Counted from the stretch's first letter, positions 24,507 to 33,781 are shown. The stretch: 43,711 nt of DNA from an uncultured Acidiferrobacteraceae bacterium (GCA_913009895.1 CAJVXY010000025.1:1-43711); one strand, 5' to 3'. The notes: a model not told the origin generated them from the letters alone. A program made the numbers and translations.

Positions 24507-25513
24507 TTGTCTTTCCCTGCTGCAATTTCTGTTTTTGTTTCTTTTTTTGTTTTTATTTCTTTATCGGTTTTGGTTTCAGTATGTTCGCTTGTAGTCAATT
24601 GCAGAAACACTTCTTCAAGTGACACACGTCCCGGTCGTAGTTCCCGCAAAGCCCATTTGTTTTCCACTGACAATTTCACAAGGGTATCTGTCGGGTCTTG
24701 CTCGGGTTTGAACAGGATGCGCCAATATCCCGGGCTGGCTTCTTCGACCCCGTTGACGCCAGGAATATCATTCAAAATATCCAAATGCGGCATGTTTAAG
24801 AACGCAACGGTGATCGAAGCGCTCTTGAGCTGTTTTTGCAGGCCATCAATCGTATCAGAGAGTATAAGCTGGCCTTTGTTAATAATCTGTACACGATCAC
24901 ATATGGTTTGAACCTCGGGCAAGATATGTGTTGAAAGTATGACGCTGTGATCTTTTCCTAGTTCGCGTATTAGTTTTCGAATTTCACGAATCTGGATTGG
25001 GTCAAGACCGACAGTGGGTTCATCGAGGATAACTACGGGCGGCATATGAATAATGGCTTGTGCCAGGCCAACCCGTTGTTGAAAACCCTTGGACAAATTG
25101 CCAATAAGCCGACGACCTACTTCCGTTAAGCCACATTTTTCCTTGGATGCATTGCGGGCGCTGGTTCGTTTATCCCGGTCGATGCAGTTCAGGGCAGCAC
25201 AGTAATCAAGATATTCGTCGACGGTGAGTTCTTTATATACAGGTGGTTGTTCCGGCAGGTAACCGATTGCGCCCTTGGCGGCGCGTGGGTCTTCCAGTAA
25301 ATCGTGACCAGCGATAGTAATCGCGCCGGCAGTGGGTGCAAGGTTGCCGGTAATGACCTGCATGGTGGTGGTTTTGCCCGCGCCATTGGGGCCAAGGAAT
25401 CCCAGCACCTCACCTTTACGCATGGTGAAGCTAATGCTTTCCAGGGCAGCAAGCTGACCGTAATAGCGGGAGACTTCCTTTACATCAACGAGTATTTCGT
25501 TATCCATATCCAT
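24503..25513 (-). CDS. ABC transporter ATPase (GldA-like) with lysine/threonine-rich tail
   Basis: 336 residues. Walker A G-P-N-G-A-G-K-T-T is at 41-49, signature L-S-K-G-F-Q-Q-R at 140-147, Walker B with V-I-L-D-E-P-T-V-G-L-D-P at about 161-172, and the switch His in S-T-H-I-L-P near 197. L-S-K-G-F-Q-Q-R is common in ABC-2/GldA-type ATPases. After the ATPase fold a C-terminal regulatory region (about 225-305) is followed by an unusual low-complexity tail rich in Lys, Glu and Thr. It drives the permease in the next gene (4-base overlap). First gene of the ABC-GldG-DUF4340-mutM run. Confidence 0.93.
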   Translation of the reverse strand: MDMDNEILVDVKEVSRYYGQLAALESISFTMRKGEVLGFLGPNGAGKTTTMQVITGNLAPTAGAITIAGHDLLEDPRAAKGAIGYLPEQPPVYKELTVDEYLDYCAALNCIDRDKRTSARNASKEKCGLTEVGRRLIGNLSKGFQQRVGLAQAIIHMPPVVILDEPTVGLDPIQIREIRKLIRELGKDHSVILSTHILPEVQTICDRVQIINKGQLILSDTIDGLQKQLKSASITVAFLNMPHLDILNDIPGVNGVEEASPGYWRILFKPEQDPTDTLVKLSVENKWALRELRPGRVSLEEVFLQLTTSEHTETKTDKEIKTKKETKTEIAAGKDN

Positions 25514-25613
25514 GATAGGCCGTAGGCCGGGTTTGTCGCGTATTAATTTAAGGTTGGGCAGGGCATTAAAAGGTTGGGGCTGTTTTTTGTCAATGCCTTT
25601 GTTTGAGTTAAAA

Positions 25614-25640
25614 GTTCCTAGTTCCTAGTTCCTAGTTCCA
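25614..25640. repeat. 3.9 tandem copies of a 7-bp unit at the hemY stop codon
   Basis: GTTCCTA occurs three times in perfect tandem (25614-25634), followed by GTTCCA (25635-25640). On the minus strand the unit supplies the TAG stop codon of hemY. A 7-bp unit changes the reading frame if its copy number changes. Confidence 0.9.
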
Positions 25641-26802
25641 TGGTCTGGCGGTATAATTGCAATGCCTCGCCAGGCTCGCCTTGCATTTCCAGCACCTGTG
25701 CCATTAGAGATTGTGTTTGCGCGTCATAACCCAGATGGGCGGCACGTTTCAGGTGGGTTAGAGCAATCTCGAGTTCACCCTGAAGCAAACGCAAGTGGGC
25801 ATAACTATTCAGCAGGCCAATTGAATCCGGGTGGTCGGCAAGCCATTTGTCACATTGTTTAAGTTGCAGGCTAATGTCACCCAGTTTCATCTGACCATAT
25901 AATCGCACCAGTGATTCATGCCAGTTCTCATTGAGTGACCGGCGCAGGGTTTTCTCGGCCTCTTCAAATCGTTGTTGACTCATGAGTTGGCGACAATAGG
26001 CAGCCACGATTCCCGGTCGTTGTTGCAAATTTTGTGGGATAGATGACCAAACATGGTTGAGTATGTTTTCACCTTCTTGTGGTAGTGGGGCAGCCAGCAA
26101 ACCCATATATGCCAATGACTCCTGGTTAACCAGTTGTTCGGTGGATACATTATGTTTTGATTGCAGTTCACGGGTCAGGGTCGCCAGGCTGGGCCAGTCA
26201 CCCATAGCCTTGTGAACATTCGCTAATTGTATCAATGTCGGTATGTGCTCTGGCCGTTGTGATTTTAAATCAGTCAGAATGGCCAGGGCCTGTTCAAACT
26301 GGCCGGCCTGCTGCTGTAATTGCGCCTGCATCATGCTGATTGTAAAACTGTTTTCAGGACACTCTTTTAATGCCTGCTGGATAAATTCATCGCGTTTTTC
26401 CGGATTGTTTTGCAACTGGCTGGCAAATGCGGCACCAAGGTAATGGGCCAGGGGAAAATCACTGCCACGGATATCAGAGATCAGGTTTGCTTCCGCCTGC
26501 AACCAGTCCGCCTCGGCCAGGTTAATTAAGCCATTGGTCAGGGCCTGCCGGGATTTCTGGAAACGACGATTGCGACGCCAGTGATCAACCTGTTTCGGGA
26601 TAATCCATGCCCGGTAAGTGATGTAGCCACTGACAAACACCAGGATTATAAAAAGAATTGCCGCGATAATAAAAAAAGAAAGCGATATCTCTACGCTCCA
26701 TGGTGGCCTGACAAATAATACATAACCCGGATCATTGATGGCCAGCAGTGTTGCCGTGATAACAATGAAAAAAATTACCAGCGTGAAAAAGATAATTCTC
26801 AT
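25618..26802 (-). CDS. hemY: HemY-type inner-membrane TPR protein
   Basis: Widespread protein of gammaproteobacterial heme operons; role in heme synthesis not defined biochemically. The product is 394 residues. Two TM segments (about 5-22 and 41-63) precede a long helical region with TPR-like repeats (for example A-H-Y-L-G-A-A-F-A and L-L-N-S-Y-A-H-L-R-L-L-Q-G-E-L). The last six codons and the stop lie in the 7-bp tandem repeat. It begins in a 4-base overlap with hemX, so the hemC-D-X-Y genes form an operon. Confidence 0.92.
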   Translation of the reverse strand: MRIIFFTLVIFFIVITATLLAINDPGYVLFVRPPWSVEISLSFFIIAAILFIILVFVSGYITYRAWIIPKQVDHWRRNRRFQKSRQALTNGLINLAEADWLQAEANLISDIRGSDFPLAHYLGAAFASQLQNNPEKRDEFIQQALKECPENSFTISMMQAQLQQQAGQFEQALAILTDLKSQRPEHIPTLIQLANVHKAMGDWPSLATLTRELQSKHNVSTEQLVNQESLAYMGLLAAPLPQEGENILNHVWSSIPQNLQQRPGIVAAYCRQLMSQQRFEEAEKTLRRSLNENWHESLVRLYGQMKLGDISLQLKQCDKWLADHPDSIGLLNSYAHLRLLQGELEIALTHLKRAAHLGYDAQTQSLMAQVLEMQGEPGEALQLYRQTMELGTRN

Positions 26803-27899
26803 TGGTCTTTTTTGGTATCCGGGGCTTGTTTTTCACTGCCACTGCCAGGACTGATGTTATTGCCAGTGTTCTTGCGATAGCGACGAATTTGTTCAAGTGA
26901 GCCGGAGATATCTGGTAACGAGAGTACAATCTGTGTTTTAGCAAGCTGATCAAGTTCTTCTAATACTGCAACCACGCTCTGGGAGTCGGTATCAAAATTT
27001 TGCTTAACCCATTTCAGGGAATCAGCCAGGTTTTGTTGATAAACAGTATCATTGCTGGCCAGCAACGCCAGTTGCGCACCATATAAACGAAGGCGGAGAT
27101 TTTCACGGACAATATAAGATTGTTTAGCCGTCAATAATGGCCTGTATTGCTCGACATCACTGCGGGCCCGAATTCGAAATAACGAGAGCAGGTCTTGCCA
27201 AAATTCTGCCAGAAATGATTTTTGTTCTGGAACTTTTTCCGCTTGAATTTCTTCCTCCGGCGGATTGCTTGAATTTTCGTTTTTTACTTTCTCGATCGTT
27301 TCCGAACTGATGGGTAAAGTATCCACCTTGTTGGCAATCGTACCAAGACGGATTGCCATACCCGGCACATCTATTTTTTCCAGCGATTCAAGCGTCGAAA
27401 TTTCTTTGTTTATGGTTTTCCTGATGGCCAGGAATTTTGGCTGGGCCAGTAATTGTAACTGGTAATCAGCACCACGAAGTGCAGCAACCGCGGTATTAAC
27501 ATCACGCGCCAGCTGCAGGCGATTATTGGCGATCATCAGCAAGTGTTCTGTTTCAGAGATCGCCCAGCTTGACTGGTCACGACCAAGTTCGGATCGAAGT
27601 TTGTCAAGGGACTGCTCAAAGAGTTTTCTGGATGTCTGGCTGTCGGCCACCTCTGCTTCAAGGGCAGTAAAACGCGATGATGTGGCCTGATCGAGCTGGT
27701 TAACCTGTTCTACTAAACCAAGAAAATCGTCTTCCAGGGTGTCGCCGGGGCCCTGGACAAAATACCAGAGATAACCCGCCAGTATCAGTGCTGACAATGA
27801 CAGGATTAATGAGAGACCGCCGGAGAAACTGGATGCTTGCAGGGCTTTTGTTTCGGACCTGACAACGGTGTCTGTACTAATTTTTTCAGGTTGTGCCAT
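26799..27899 (-). CDS. hemX: HemX-type inner-membrane protein of the heme operon
   Basis: 366 residues. A cytoplasmic N-terminal tail of about 28 residues precedes a TM segment at about 29-49 (L-I-L-S-L-S-A-L-I-L-A-G-Y-L-W-Y-F-V). The rest is a periplasmic helical domain, with V-E-Q-V-N-Q-L-D-Q-A coiled-coil character, and the conserved region S-E-T-E-H-L-L-M-I-A-N-N-R-L-Q-L-A-R-D at about 117-135, a good HemX signature. Once called uroporphyrinogen methyltransferase, HemX lacks that enzyme's SAM-binding domain; its role is uncertain. The stop overlaps the hemY start. Confidence 0.93.
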   Translation of the reverse strand: MAQPEKISTDTVVRSETKALQASSFSGGLSLILSLSALILAGYLWYFVQGPGDTLEDDFLGLVEQVNQLDQATSSRFTALEAEVADSQTSRKLFEQSLDKLRSELGRDQSSWAISETEHLLMIANNRLQLARDVNTAVAALRGADYQLQLLAQPKFLAIRKTINKEISTLESLEKIDVPGMAIRLGTIANKVDTLPISSETIEKVKNENSSNPPEEEIQAEKVPEQKSFLAEFWQDLLSLFRIRARSDVEQYRPLLTAKQSYIVRENLRLRLYGAQLALLASNDTVYQQNLADSLKWVKQNFDTDSQSVVAVLEELDQLAKTQIVLSLPDISGSLEQIRRYRKNTGNNISPGSGSEKQAPDTKKDQ

Positions 27900-27930
27900 T
27901 TTTGAAATCCATGGTCGATGCTTTATTTGT

Positions 27931-28716
27931 TTATTTTTTCTTTTGCCAGGCCATCATACTATCAACAATGGCTTCATTGCTCGCTGATTTTGTCAATATT
28001 ATACCGGCTTTAAAACCCAGTGATAAACAGACATCAGAAATTCGCTGGCTGATCACAATAACAGGCAAGTTAAATACCAGTCCGGCATTATCCCCTAACA
28101 TGGCCACAAGATAGCGCGCCGCATCGCTACTTGTAAAACTAATAATATTAATATTGTGGTTTCTAAGCTTACTAATCAATGCTTCGGGATTTGTTCCCGG
28201 GATAACGCGCTCATAACATTCCGCATAGGCTACATGGGCGCCACGATTGCTTAATTCGTTTTTTAGTTTGTTGCGTCCGCCATTACCCCTGAAAATAATA
28301 ACGCGTTTATTTTTTAGGTCCTGGAGTGCTGGCAAGGCAAGTAATGACTCACTACTAAAATTTTCTTTTGGTGATAGCTGGCATTGATATCCAGCCGTTT
28401 TTAATGCTGCCACTGTGCCGGCGCCAATAGCGGCCAGTTTTACAGTTTTTGGGAGATCACCAATGGCATCCGAAATAGCCTCGATACCGTGAGTGACGGC
28501 ATTCGGGCTAATAAAAAAGACATAGTCACAGTCAGGCAGTGTTTTGATTGTATCCAGCAGGGCCGGGCGATCCTGTGCGGGCCTGATCTCGATGGTGGCA
28601 AAGCCATAAGCCAAACCACCCGCAGAATGTATTAGTTCGATGAGTTGGTCGGCCTGGTGTACTGGCCTGGTGACCAGCATGGTCGGACCATTGTTTAAGT
28701 TACCGGTTGTAGACAT
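27931..28716 (-). CDS. hemD: Uroporphyrinogen-III synthase HemD
   Basis: Closes the linear tetrapyrrole hydroxymethylbilane with inversion of ring D, giving uroporphyrinogen III. The product is 261 residues, two similar alpha/beta domains joined by a linker. Typical segments are [11 protein letters not shown] at the start, S-P-N-A-V-T-H-G (about 88-95), [10 protein letters not shown] (about 115-124), R-G-N-G-G-R-N-K-L, and F-T-S-S-D-A-A-R-Y. The ATG overlaps the hemC 3' end by 17 bases, typical of the hemCD pair. Confidence 0.95.
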   Translation of the reverse strand: MSTTGNLNNGPTMLVTRPVHQADQLIELIHSAGGLAYGFATIEIRPAQDRPALLDTIKTLPDCDYVFFISPNAVTHGIEAISDAIGDLPKTVKLAAIGAGTVAALKTAGYQCQLSPKENFSSESLLALPALQDLKNKRVIIFRGNGGRNKLKNELSNRGAHVAYAECYERVIPGTNPEALISKLRNHNINIISFTSSDAARYLVAMLGDNAGLVFNLPVIVISQRISDVCLSLGFKAGIILTKSASNEAIVDSMMAWQKKK

Positions 28717-29623
28717 CTTCCAAAATCTTGCCAGCGCCCTGGTCCAGTAATTTGTCGGCCACCTGGACGCCTATATTAATGGCATCCTCCCTGGCACCTG
28801 CGGCCTCGGCATGCAGCAATACTTTGCCGGCGGGATCACCTACCAGTCCCCGCAGGCTGAGGATGTTATTTTCGATTGTGGCAAAACCGGCAATTGGCAC
28901 CTGGCAACCTCCTTGCAGGCGTGAATTCATGGCCCGCTCGGCAGCAACAGTAAATTGTGTTTCTGGGTGTTGCAGCGTGCTGAGCAGGGTATTTATTTCC
29001 TGGTTGTCAACACGGCTTTCGATACAAATTGCACCCTGACCAACAGCAGGCAGGCAGTGAGTCGGTTCAATATAATCTGTAATCCTGTCTGCCATGCCTA
29101 GCCGGGTCAATCCCGCGGCAGCCAGGATGATGGCATCATATTGGCCTTCATCAAGTTTTTTCAGACGAGTATTAACATTGCCTCGCAAGTCCAGAATTTT
29201 CAGTCCTGGAAATCGAGCCCGCAACTGGCAGGTCCGGCGCAGGCTTGATGTGCCAACACGGGCTTCGGCAGGCAAATCCTGTAGTGATTTGTAGTGATTG
29301 GAGACAAAGGCGTCTCGTGGGTCTGCCCGTTTGCAGTAAGCCGTGATTTGCAGGTTTTCCGGCAATTCTGCAGGCATGTCCTTGGTGGAGTGAACGGCAA
29401 TATCGGCAGTTTCGTTCAACAATGCAGATTCCAGCTCCTTGATAAATAAACCCTTACCGCCAATTTTAGCCAGCGGTGTATCCAGAATTCGGTCGCCCTG
29501 GGTGCTCATTTTGACGAGGGTTATCTGGAGATTTTCATGGGCTGCCAGTAACTGTTGCCTGACATACTCCGCTTGCCAGATCGCCAATTGACTCTTCCTG
29601 GTAGCAATTCGTAATGTTTTCAA
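28700..29623 (-). CDS. hemC: Hydroxymethylbilane synthase (porphobilinogen deaminase) HemC
   Basis: Joins four porphobilinogen molecules into hydroxymethylbilane in the cytoplasm. The product is 307 residues, standard length. Seen: [12 protein letters not shown] at 6-17, V-H-S-T-K-D-M-P at 77-84 (catalytic Asp), G-T-S-S-L-R-R at 124-130, and the dipyrromethane-binding Cys240 in L-Q-G-G-C-Q-V-P. The start is a TTG at 29621-29623, placed by the family N-terminus and an AGGT sequence about nine bases upstream. First gene of hemC-D-X-Y, with a 148-base gap to the divergent thioredoxin-like gene. Confidence 0.97.
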   Translation of the reverse strand: MKTLRIATRKSQLAIWQAEYVRQQLLAAHENLQITLVKMSTQGDRILDTPLAKIGGKGLFIKELESALLNETADIAVHSTKDMPAELPENLQITAYCKRADPRDAFVSNHYKSLQDLPAEARVGTSSLRRTCQLRARFPGLKILDLRGNVNTRLKKLDEGQYDAIILAAAGLTRLGMADRITDYIEPTHCLPAVGQGAICIESRVDNQEINTLLSTLQHPETQFTVAAERAMNSRLQGGCQVPIAGFATIENNILSLRGLVGDPAGKVLLHAEAAGAREDAINIGVQVADKLLDQGAGKILEDVYNR

Positions 29624-29771
29624 TATGATAAGACCTAAAATGGGTTGTCAGTAGATTTGACTGGTGGCGCTAATATAGAATGCCGGGCAAGCTTTCACAA
29701 CGCAGTGTTTTTGCAGCCCGTTTTTACCCAAGATATTTCGGGATATCCTGCTAATATCCCCAGGAACAAAA

Positions 29772-30332
29772 ATGGAAAACCACGGACTAACGGGTTTAAT
29801 GAATATTCCAGATCAATTTAGAAAAGTAGGCCAGAAGAAGCTATTTTTAACCGCATGGGTTTTATCCGCCATGCTGGTATTGATGGCCGCTAATGCTGGT
29901 TCAAAGGCGGGTACCCTGGCCAGTGCCGGAGATCTTACCCGTGACGCCAGGGTTGCCAAACAGGATAAAAAACCTATCCTGGTATTTTTTTCGTCTGAAT
30001 CATGCGCTTATTGCGAAATTGTTCGCGACCTTTACCTGGAGCCCATGCAGGCAGACAAGGCCTATGACAACAAGGTCATTATTCGTGAAGTCTCCGTTGA
30101 AAGCATAAGCGATATGATAGATTTTCAGGGTAAACGCGTGGATCAAGAGACGTTTGCCGACCAGGAGGGCGCTTTCGTAACGCCTGTCATCAGGATTTAC
30201 AGTCCCACTGGAGAGCTCCTGACACCCGAGCTGATTGGTTACAGTTCGCCTGATTTTTACCTGGGCTTTCTGGAAGATTCAATTGAAGATGCTCGCAACA
30301 AACTGCGCAAGTTGGCCGCTAATAATTATTAG
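29772..30332 (+). CDS. Periplasmic thioredoxin-fold protein (SoxW-like)
   Basis: 186 residues. A cytoplasmic stretch and a hydrophobic segment at about 24-42 suggest membrane anchoring or export. The thioredoxin-like domain starts near 58, with P-I-L-V-F-F-S-S-E-S-C78-A-Y-C81 as the redox C-x-x-C and T-P-V (cis-Pro region) at about 136-138. The fold and C-A-Y-C motif match the SoxW/thioredoxin_2 group, which reduce disulfides in periplasmic proteins. Start at ATG 29772 with AGGAAC seven bases upstream. Divergent from hemC; specific partner unknown. Confidence 0.88.
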   Translation: MENHGLTGLMNIPDQFRKVGQKKLFLTAWVLSAMLVLMAANAGSKAGTLASAGDLTRDARVAKQDKKPILVFFSSESCAYCEIVRDLYLEPMQADKAYDNKVIIREVSVESISDMIDFQGKRVDQETFADQEGAFVTPVIRIYSPTGELLTPELIGYSSPDFYLGFLEDSIEDARNKLRKLAANNY

Positions 30333-30348
30333 TGGAAAAAAATAATAG

Positions 30349-30479
30349 ACAGGATTAACAGGATGGTCAGGATTTTCTATTTTGTAAGATAATTACGCTT
30401 AGTCTAATCTTGATAATTTCGCGATTCTTAACCCGCTAACCATTTGTATTGAATACTTGATATATCCTGTTAATCCCGT
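30349..30479. repeat. Inverted repeat element, 13-bp perfect arms
   Basis: GGATTAACAGGAT (30352-30364) and its exact complement ATCCTGTTAATCC (30464-30476), with arms extending to 16 bp at one mismatch, about 99 bases apart. It fills the first part of the 382-bp gap between the thioredoxin-like gene and the LytTR regulator. A related, weaker sequence occurs at about 37840-37900, so it may be a dispersed repeat of the genome. Confidence 0.7.
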
Positions 30480-30714
30480 AAATCTGAAGTACAGGGCAAG
30501 GATTGTTCCTGACAATCCTTTTGCATTTCCACCCACTGTAGAATCCCTTCGGGCTTCATTCAGTATTTCCTCGCTTTGCTCAGGTCATCCCTGGCGGTCA
30601 GATGTACAAATGCCGCGGGTGCACGACTGCATGGACGCAGGAGGTAGAGCAACGCATGGAGCAATTGCCGACGACGCACAGGAGCGGCTTGTCTAATAAA
30701 TTCTTTATCATTTT
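30480..30714. other. Intergenic region without a convincing gene
   Basis: Between the inverted repeat and the LytTR regulator stop. A 79-codon frame is open on the plus strand but has no start signal or protein-like features. The part from 30540 is GC-richer (near CCTTCGGGCTTC and GACGCAGGAGG) and may be a dispersed intergenic repeat. No terminator for the flanking genes is evident. Confidence 0.4.
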
Positions 30715-31452
30715 TTAAGCTTTATTTCTGGCCCATCGTCGGACAGAGGCCGCATGGCGACGACTGACATCCAGCTTTTTATCCACGTCATGAATGCTGA
30801 CCTGCCAGGTTCCGGACGGGCTTTTTTCGATGCCCTTGATGAATTTTTTGGCAATGAGTGCATTGCGGTGAATCCGCAGAAAGTTGTCACCAAATTCCTT
30901 TTCCAGGTTAACCAGGGAATCTTCGATCAAGTGTTCTTCGGGTTGCGTGCGGACCACGACATATTTACTGTCTGCCAGAAAATAACAAATGTCTTTGACT
31001 GGCACGAGTCGAATGTTGCCGCGCATGTGGACGCTGATGTGGGTACGGGCCGGTGGTTCGTCCCGGGAACGATGTACTTCCTGCAGTTGTTTTTGCGTTA
31101 GTTTATGGGCCTTGACCAGGGCATTGGCAAGTCGATCCTTGCGAATAGGTTTGAGCAGGTAATCAACAGCGTTTACCTCAAATGCATCCAGCGCGTGCTG
31201 GTCATAGGCCGTGGTAAAAATAACCGAGGGCGGATTCTCCATACCCATCAGGTGCATCGCAGCTTCCAGCCCATCCATGCCTGGCATGCGAATGTCCATT
31301 AATAATAAATCCGGGTTCAGCTCCGAGGCCTTCTCAACTGCCTCGTTGCCATTTTGTGCTTCACCCAGCACCGTGTGGTTGCCAATATCATTGACCAGTT
31401 CTCGCAGGCGATCGCGCGCAAGTTTTTCATCATCAACTATCAGTATTCTCAT
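30715..31452 (-). CDS. LytTR-family response regulator (AlgR-like)
   Basis: 245 residues: a receiver domain (about 1-120) with acidic pocket D7/D8, phospho-acceptor D53 in L-L-M-D-I-R-M-P-G-M-D-G and Lys in L-L-K-P-I-R-K-D near 103; then a LytTR DNA-binding domain (about 140-240) with F-L-A-D-S-K-Y-V and F-L-R-I-H-R-N-A-L-I. It is phosphorylated by a histidine kinase and binds promoter repeats. The gene order argH - kinase - regulator - hemC is that of algZ (fimS)-algR in Pseudomonas, where AlgR controls alginate and type IV pili; the target genes here are unknown. Kinase gene ends 11 bases upstream. Confidence 0.93.
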   Translation of the reverse strand: MRILIVDDEKLARDRLRELVNDIGNHTVLGEAQNGNEAVEKASELNPDLLLMDIRMPGMDGLEAAMHLMGMENPPSVIFTTAYDQHALDAFEVNAVDYLLKPIRKDRLANALVKAHKLTQKQLQEVHRSRDEPPARTHISVHMRGNIRLVPVKDICYFLADSKYVVVRTQPEEHLIEDSLVNLEKEFGDNFLRIHRNALIAKKFIKGIEKSPSGTWQVSIHDVDKKLDVSRRHAASVRRWARNKA

Positions 31453-31463
31453 ATTTTATTTCC

Positions 31464-32609
31464 CTATGAAACTGTGTCTCTAACGGGCAAGGTCATGGCA
31501 ACCAGGTAGTGGTCATCATGGGCGCTTGCTGTCAGGGATGCCTTGTCACCGTAGTGACTCCGGAATCTCTCTCTTATATTGTCCAGAGACTCGTTATCTT
31601 GTGGCCTGGATTTCCGACCCCGTTTTGTTGGAATTGTGTTTGAGATATTTATGTAAATAACGTCATTGTCTTCCCATAATTTAATACTGATGGTGCCGCC
31701 GGTGGCAGAGGGCTCAATGCCTTCACTAATGGCATTTTCCAGTAGTGGCTGCAGTGTTAAAATGGGCATGATGGCTTTTCTGGGGAATTTACCGAGATCC
31801 CAGTCTACCTGGAGCCTGTTATCGAGACGTAATTTTTCCAGCGCCAGGTATTTTCGGGCCACTTCAATTTCCCGTTTCACGGGTACCAGGGTTTCTTCTT
31901 CGTTGAGCATCATCCTGAATAATTCAGACATGTCTTCAATAGCTGCTTCTGCCTTTGCTGGTTCGGAACGGGTCAGGCTGGCAATAATATTCATGGTGTT
32001 AAATACAAAATGCGGTCGGATGCGTGATTGTAGTGCCTGGTTTTTTGCTTTTGCCTCCGAGGCCGTGCGTTGCAGTAATTCCTGCTTGGTCAGGAAATAA
32101 CCAAGCACCAATGCGTTGATGATGGCGCTGACAAAAATATTTTGAAATTGCAGGTGGGCATACCATTCTGGTCGTGGCGAGCCAATTTTACCAAAACCCC
32201 ATAATAACCAGACGACAGATTCATTAACCGCGATTGTAATTAACAAGAGTAATAAATAGGCCGTAATAATGGCCATGCGGTTAGGTAACCGGTTCAGGTA
32301 TTTTCTGGCGAGACACAGGCCCATGGCACTGGCCAGGGCGATCCATAAAACAAATAACGAAATCAGGAAGAATGCCTCGAAGTAATTATCAAAAAAGATA
32401 CTGGGAACCGGCATGACCAGGGTAATCACCAGGGCCAGCAATTCTGCAATAATCAAAACGCTGACCGTCATTTTTAATTGACAAAAATTGGGCAAAAAAT
32501 GTTCATGGCTATCGTCAACAGCAGTGTCGGCCGCCGTCGAAAAATGCAGGGCGCCCTTGTTAAACCAGGCCATTAAGCGATTAATTAAATTGTTGTTGGC
32601 TGAATCCAT
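31464..32609 (-). CDS. LytS/AlgZ-type sensor histidine kinase, first of a tandem pair
   Basis: 381 residues. Four hydrophobic segments at about 47-68, 78-100, 112-131 and 154-174 form an N-terminal sensor; then the His_kinase (PF06580-type) box with H200 in I-R-P-H-F-V-F-N-T-M-N, and an HATPase region with L-Q-P-L-L-E-N-A-I-S-E-G (about 286-297) and D-N-I-R-E-R-F near 346. After E-N-A the usual Y-H or V-K is I-S here, a change from the common consensus. An N-terminal cytoplasmic extension of about 45 residues is present. Co-transcribed with the regulator downstream and a similar kinase upstream (19-base gap). Confidence 0.88.
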   Translation of the reverse strand: MDSANNNLINRLMAWFNKGALHFSTAADTAVDDSHEHFLPNFCQLKMTVSVLIIAELLALVITLVMPVPSIFFDNYFEAFFLISLFVLWIALASAMGLCLARKYLNRLPNRMAIITAYLLLLLITIAVNESVVWLLWGFGKIGSPRPEWYAHLQFQNIFVSAIINALVLGYFLTKQELLQRTASEAKAKNQALQSRIRPHFVFNTMNIIASLTRSEPAKAEAAIEDMSELFRMMLNEEETLVPVKREIEVARKYLALEKLRLDNRLQVDWDLGKFPRKAIMPILTLQPLLENAISEGIEPSATGGTISIKLWEDNDVIYINISNTIPTKRGRKSRPQDNESLDNIRERFRSHYGDKASLTASAHDDHYLVAMTLPVRDTVS

Positions 32610-32628
32610 AATATTTTCTGTTCGTTAC

Positions 32629-33681
32629 TCAGGCCTTGATAATCGGCATTTTGATTTTTACGTGGTACTGGCCGCCTTCTTCAAACGATTGCATGGTGGC
32701 GGTGATGCCATATTGTGTGAGTAGTCGTTCGCGAATATTGTCCTGGGCAATCTGGTTGCCCTTGCTGCTGCTTTTGCTGGGGACATCCGGTAACGGGTTG
32801 CTGATCATGATGTTGAGCATATCGTTTTCAGCCCACATATCAATCTTGACAGTACCACCGCCAAAACGTGTCTCAATACCATGGTAAACAGCGTTTTCCA
32901 GAAGCGGTTGTAATGTTAACGCAGGTATTTGGGCGGCACGGGGAATATTCTGGACATTCCACTTTACGTTAAGTCGGTCGCCCAGACGTATTTTCTCAAC
33001 CTCCAGGTACTGTCGTGAAATCTCACGCTCTGCCGATATAGGTACCAGTTTGCGGGCGTCGGCCAACAGGACCCTGAACAAATCAGCAAGATCATGTAGT
33101 ACGGCTTCGGCTTTTTCAGGCTCGGCCCTGGTCAGACTGGCAACGCTATTGAGGCTGTTGAACAAAAAATGAGGCCGAATACGCGATTGCAGTGCCTGCA
33201 TCCTGGCCTCTTGCTGGGTCTTGGCATCTATCTGGGAGCGGTGTGTCAGAATCAGGTAGCGTATGCCCGGCACACCGATTAAGCCTGTGATGATCAGGCT
33301 TCTGATCAACAGTGGTTTGTGCCACTCGGGCCAGCGATCGGGAATCATGCCAATGTCGTAAAGCGTAAAAATCATCGCTTCAGTACCCAACACGGAGGCG
33401 CAGAGCAAAATCAGGAAAACGGTAGCGCCACCGAGCTGTGCCGACATTTTGTTTATGATTGGTGAAGCAATCTTGAGGGCAACAATTGCGATAAAGGATA
33501 GAGTCAATGCAAAGGCCGAGAGCAGATTCAGGTCTTGCCAGGCCTGTTGGTCAAAAACGGGATTGCGGGCGATGGTGGTAATGACCGCTACCATTTCCGC
33601 CAGCAATATGATTCTCAGGGCCACACCAAACGAACCAAAATCTGGCAATTGATTCGTTTTAGTATTATTAAGACCTACCAT
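32629..33681 (-). CDS. LytS/AlgZ-type sensor histidine kinase, second of a tandem pair
   Basis: 350 residues. Four hydrophobic segments at about 19-38, 51-75, 85-110 and 125-146; kinase box with H171 in I-R-P-H-F-L-F-N-S-L-N; ATP-binding L-Q-P-L-L-E-N-A-V-Y-H-G (about 257-268), which is the consensus form, and N-I-R-E-R-L near 317. Clearly homologous to the next kinase over the whole catalytic half, less so in the sensor, so the pair arose by duplication. It is the first gene of the three-gene signalling operon and is divergent from argH across a 456-base gap. Confidence 0.9.
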   Translation of the reverse strand: MVGLNNTKTNQLPDFGSFGVALRIILLAEMVAVITTIARNPVFDQQAWQDLNLLSAFALTLSFIAIVALKIASPIINKMSAQLGGATVFLILLCASVLGTEAMIFTLYDIGMIPDRWPEWHKPLLIRSLIITGLIGVPGIRYLILTHRSQIDAKTQQEARMQALQSRIRPHFLFNSLNSVASLTRAEPEKAEAVLHDLADLFRVLLADARKLVPISAEREISRQYLEVEKIRLGDRLNVKWNVQNIPRAAQIPALTLQPLLENAVYHGIETRFGGGTVKIDMWAENDMLNIMISNPLPDVPSKSSSKGNQIAQDNIRERLLTQYGITATMQSFEEGGQYHVKIKMPIIKA

Positions 33682-33781
33682 AAAATTTTTTCTGGCCCGA
33701 CATGTATTTTACGGACACACCTGAGAAACACCCCTTGTGAATGATATTGCCAGAGTATACTGCCGAATCTTGTTATCGGAC

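Noticed and set aside
30457-30696. Open frame of 79 codons after the thioredoxin-like gene
   Set aside because: Starts inside the inverted repeat arm, no ribosome-binding site, low-complexity translation.
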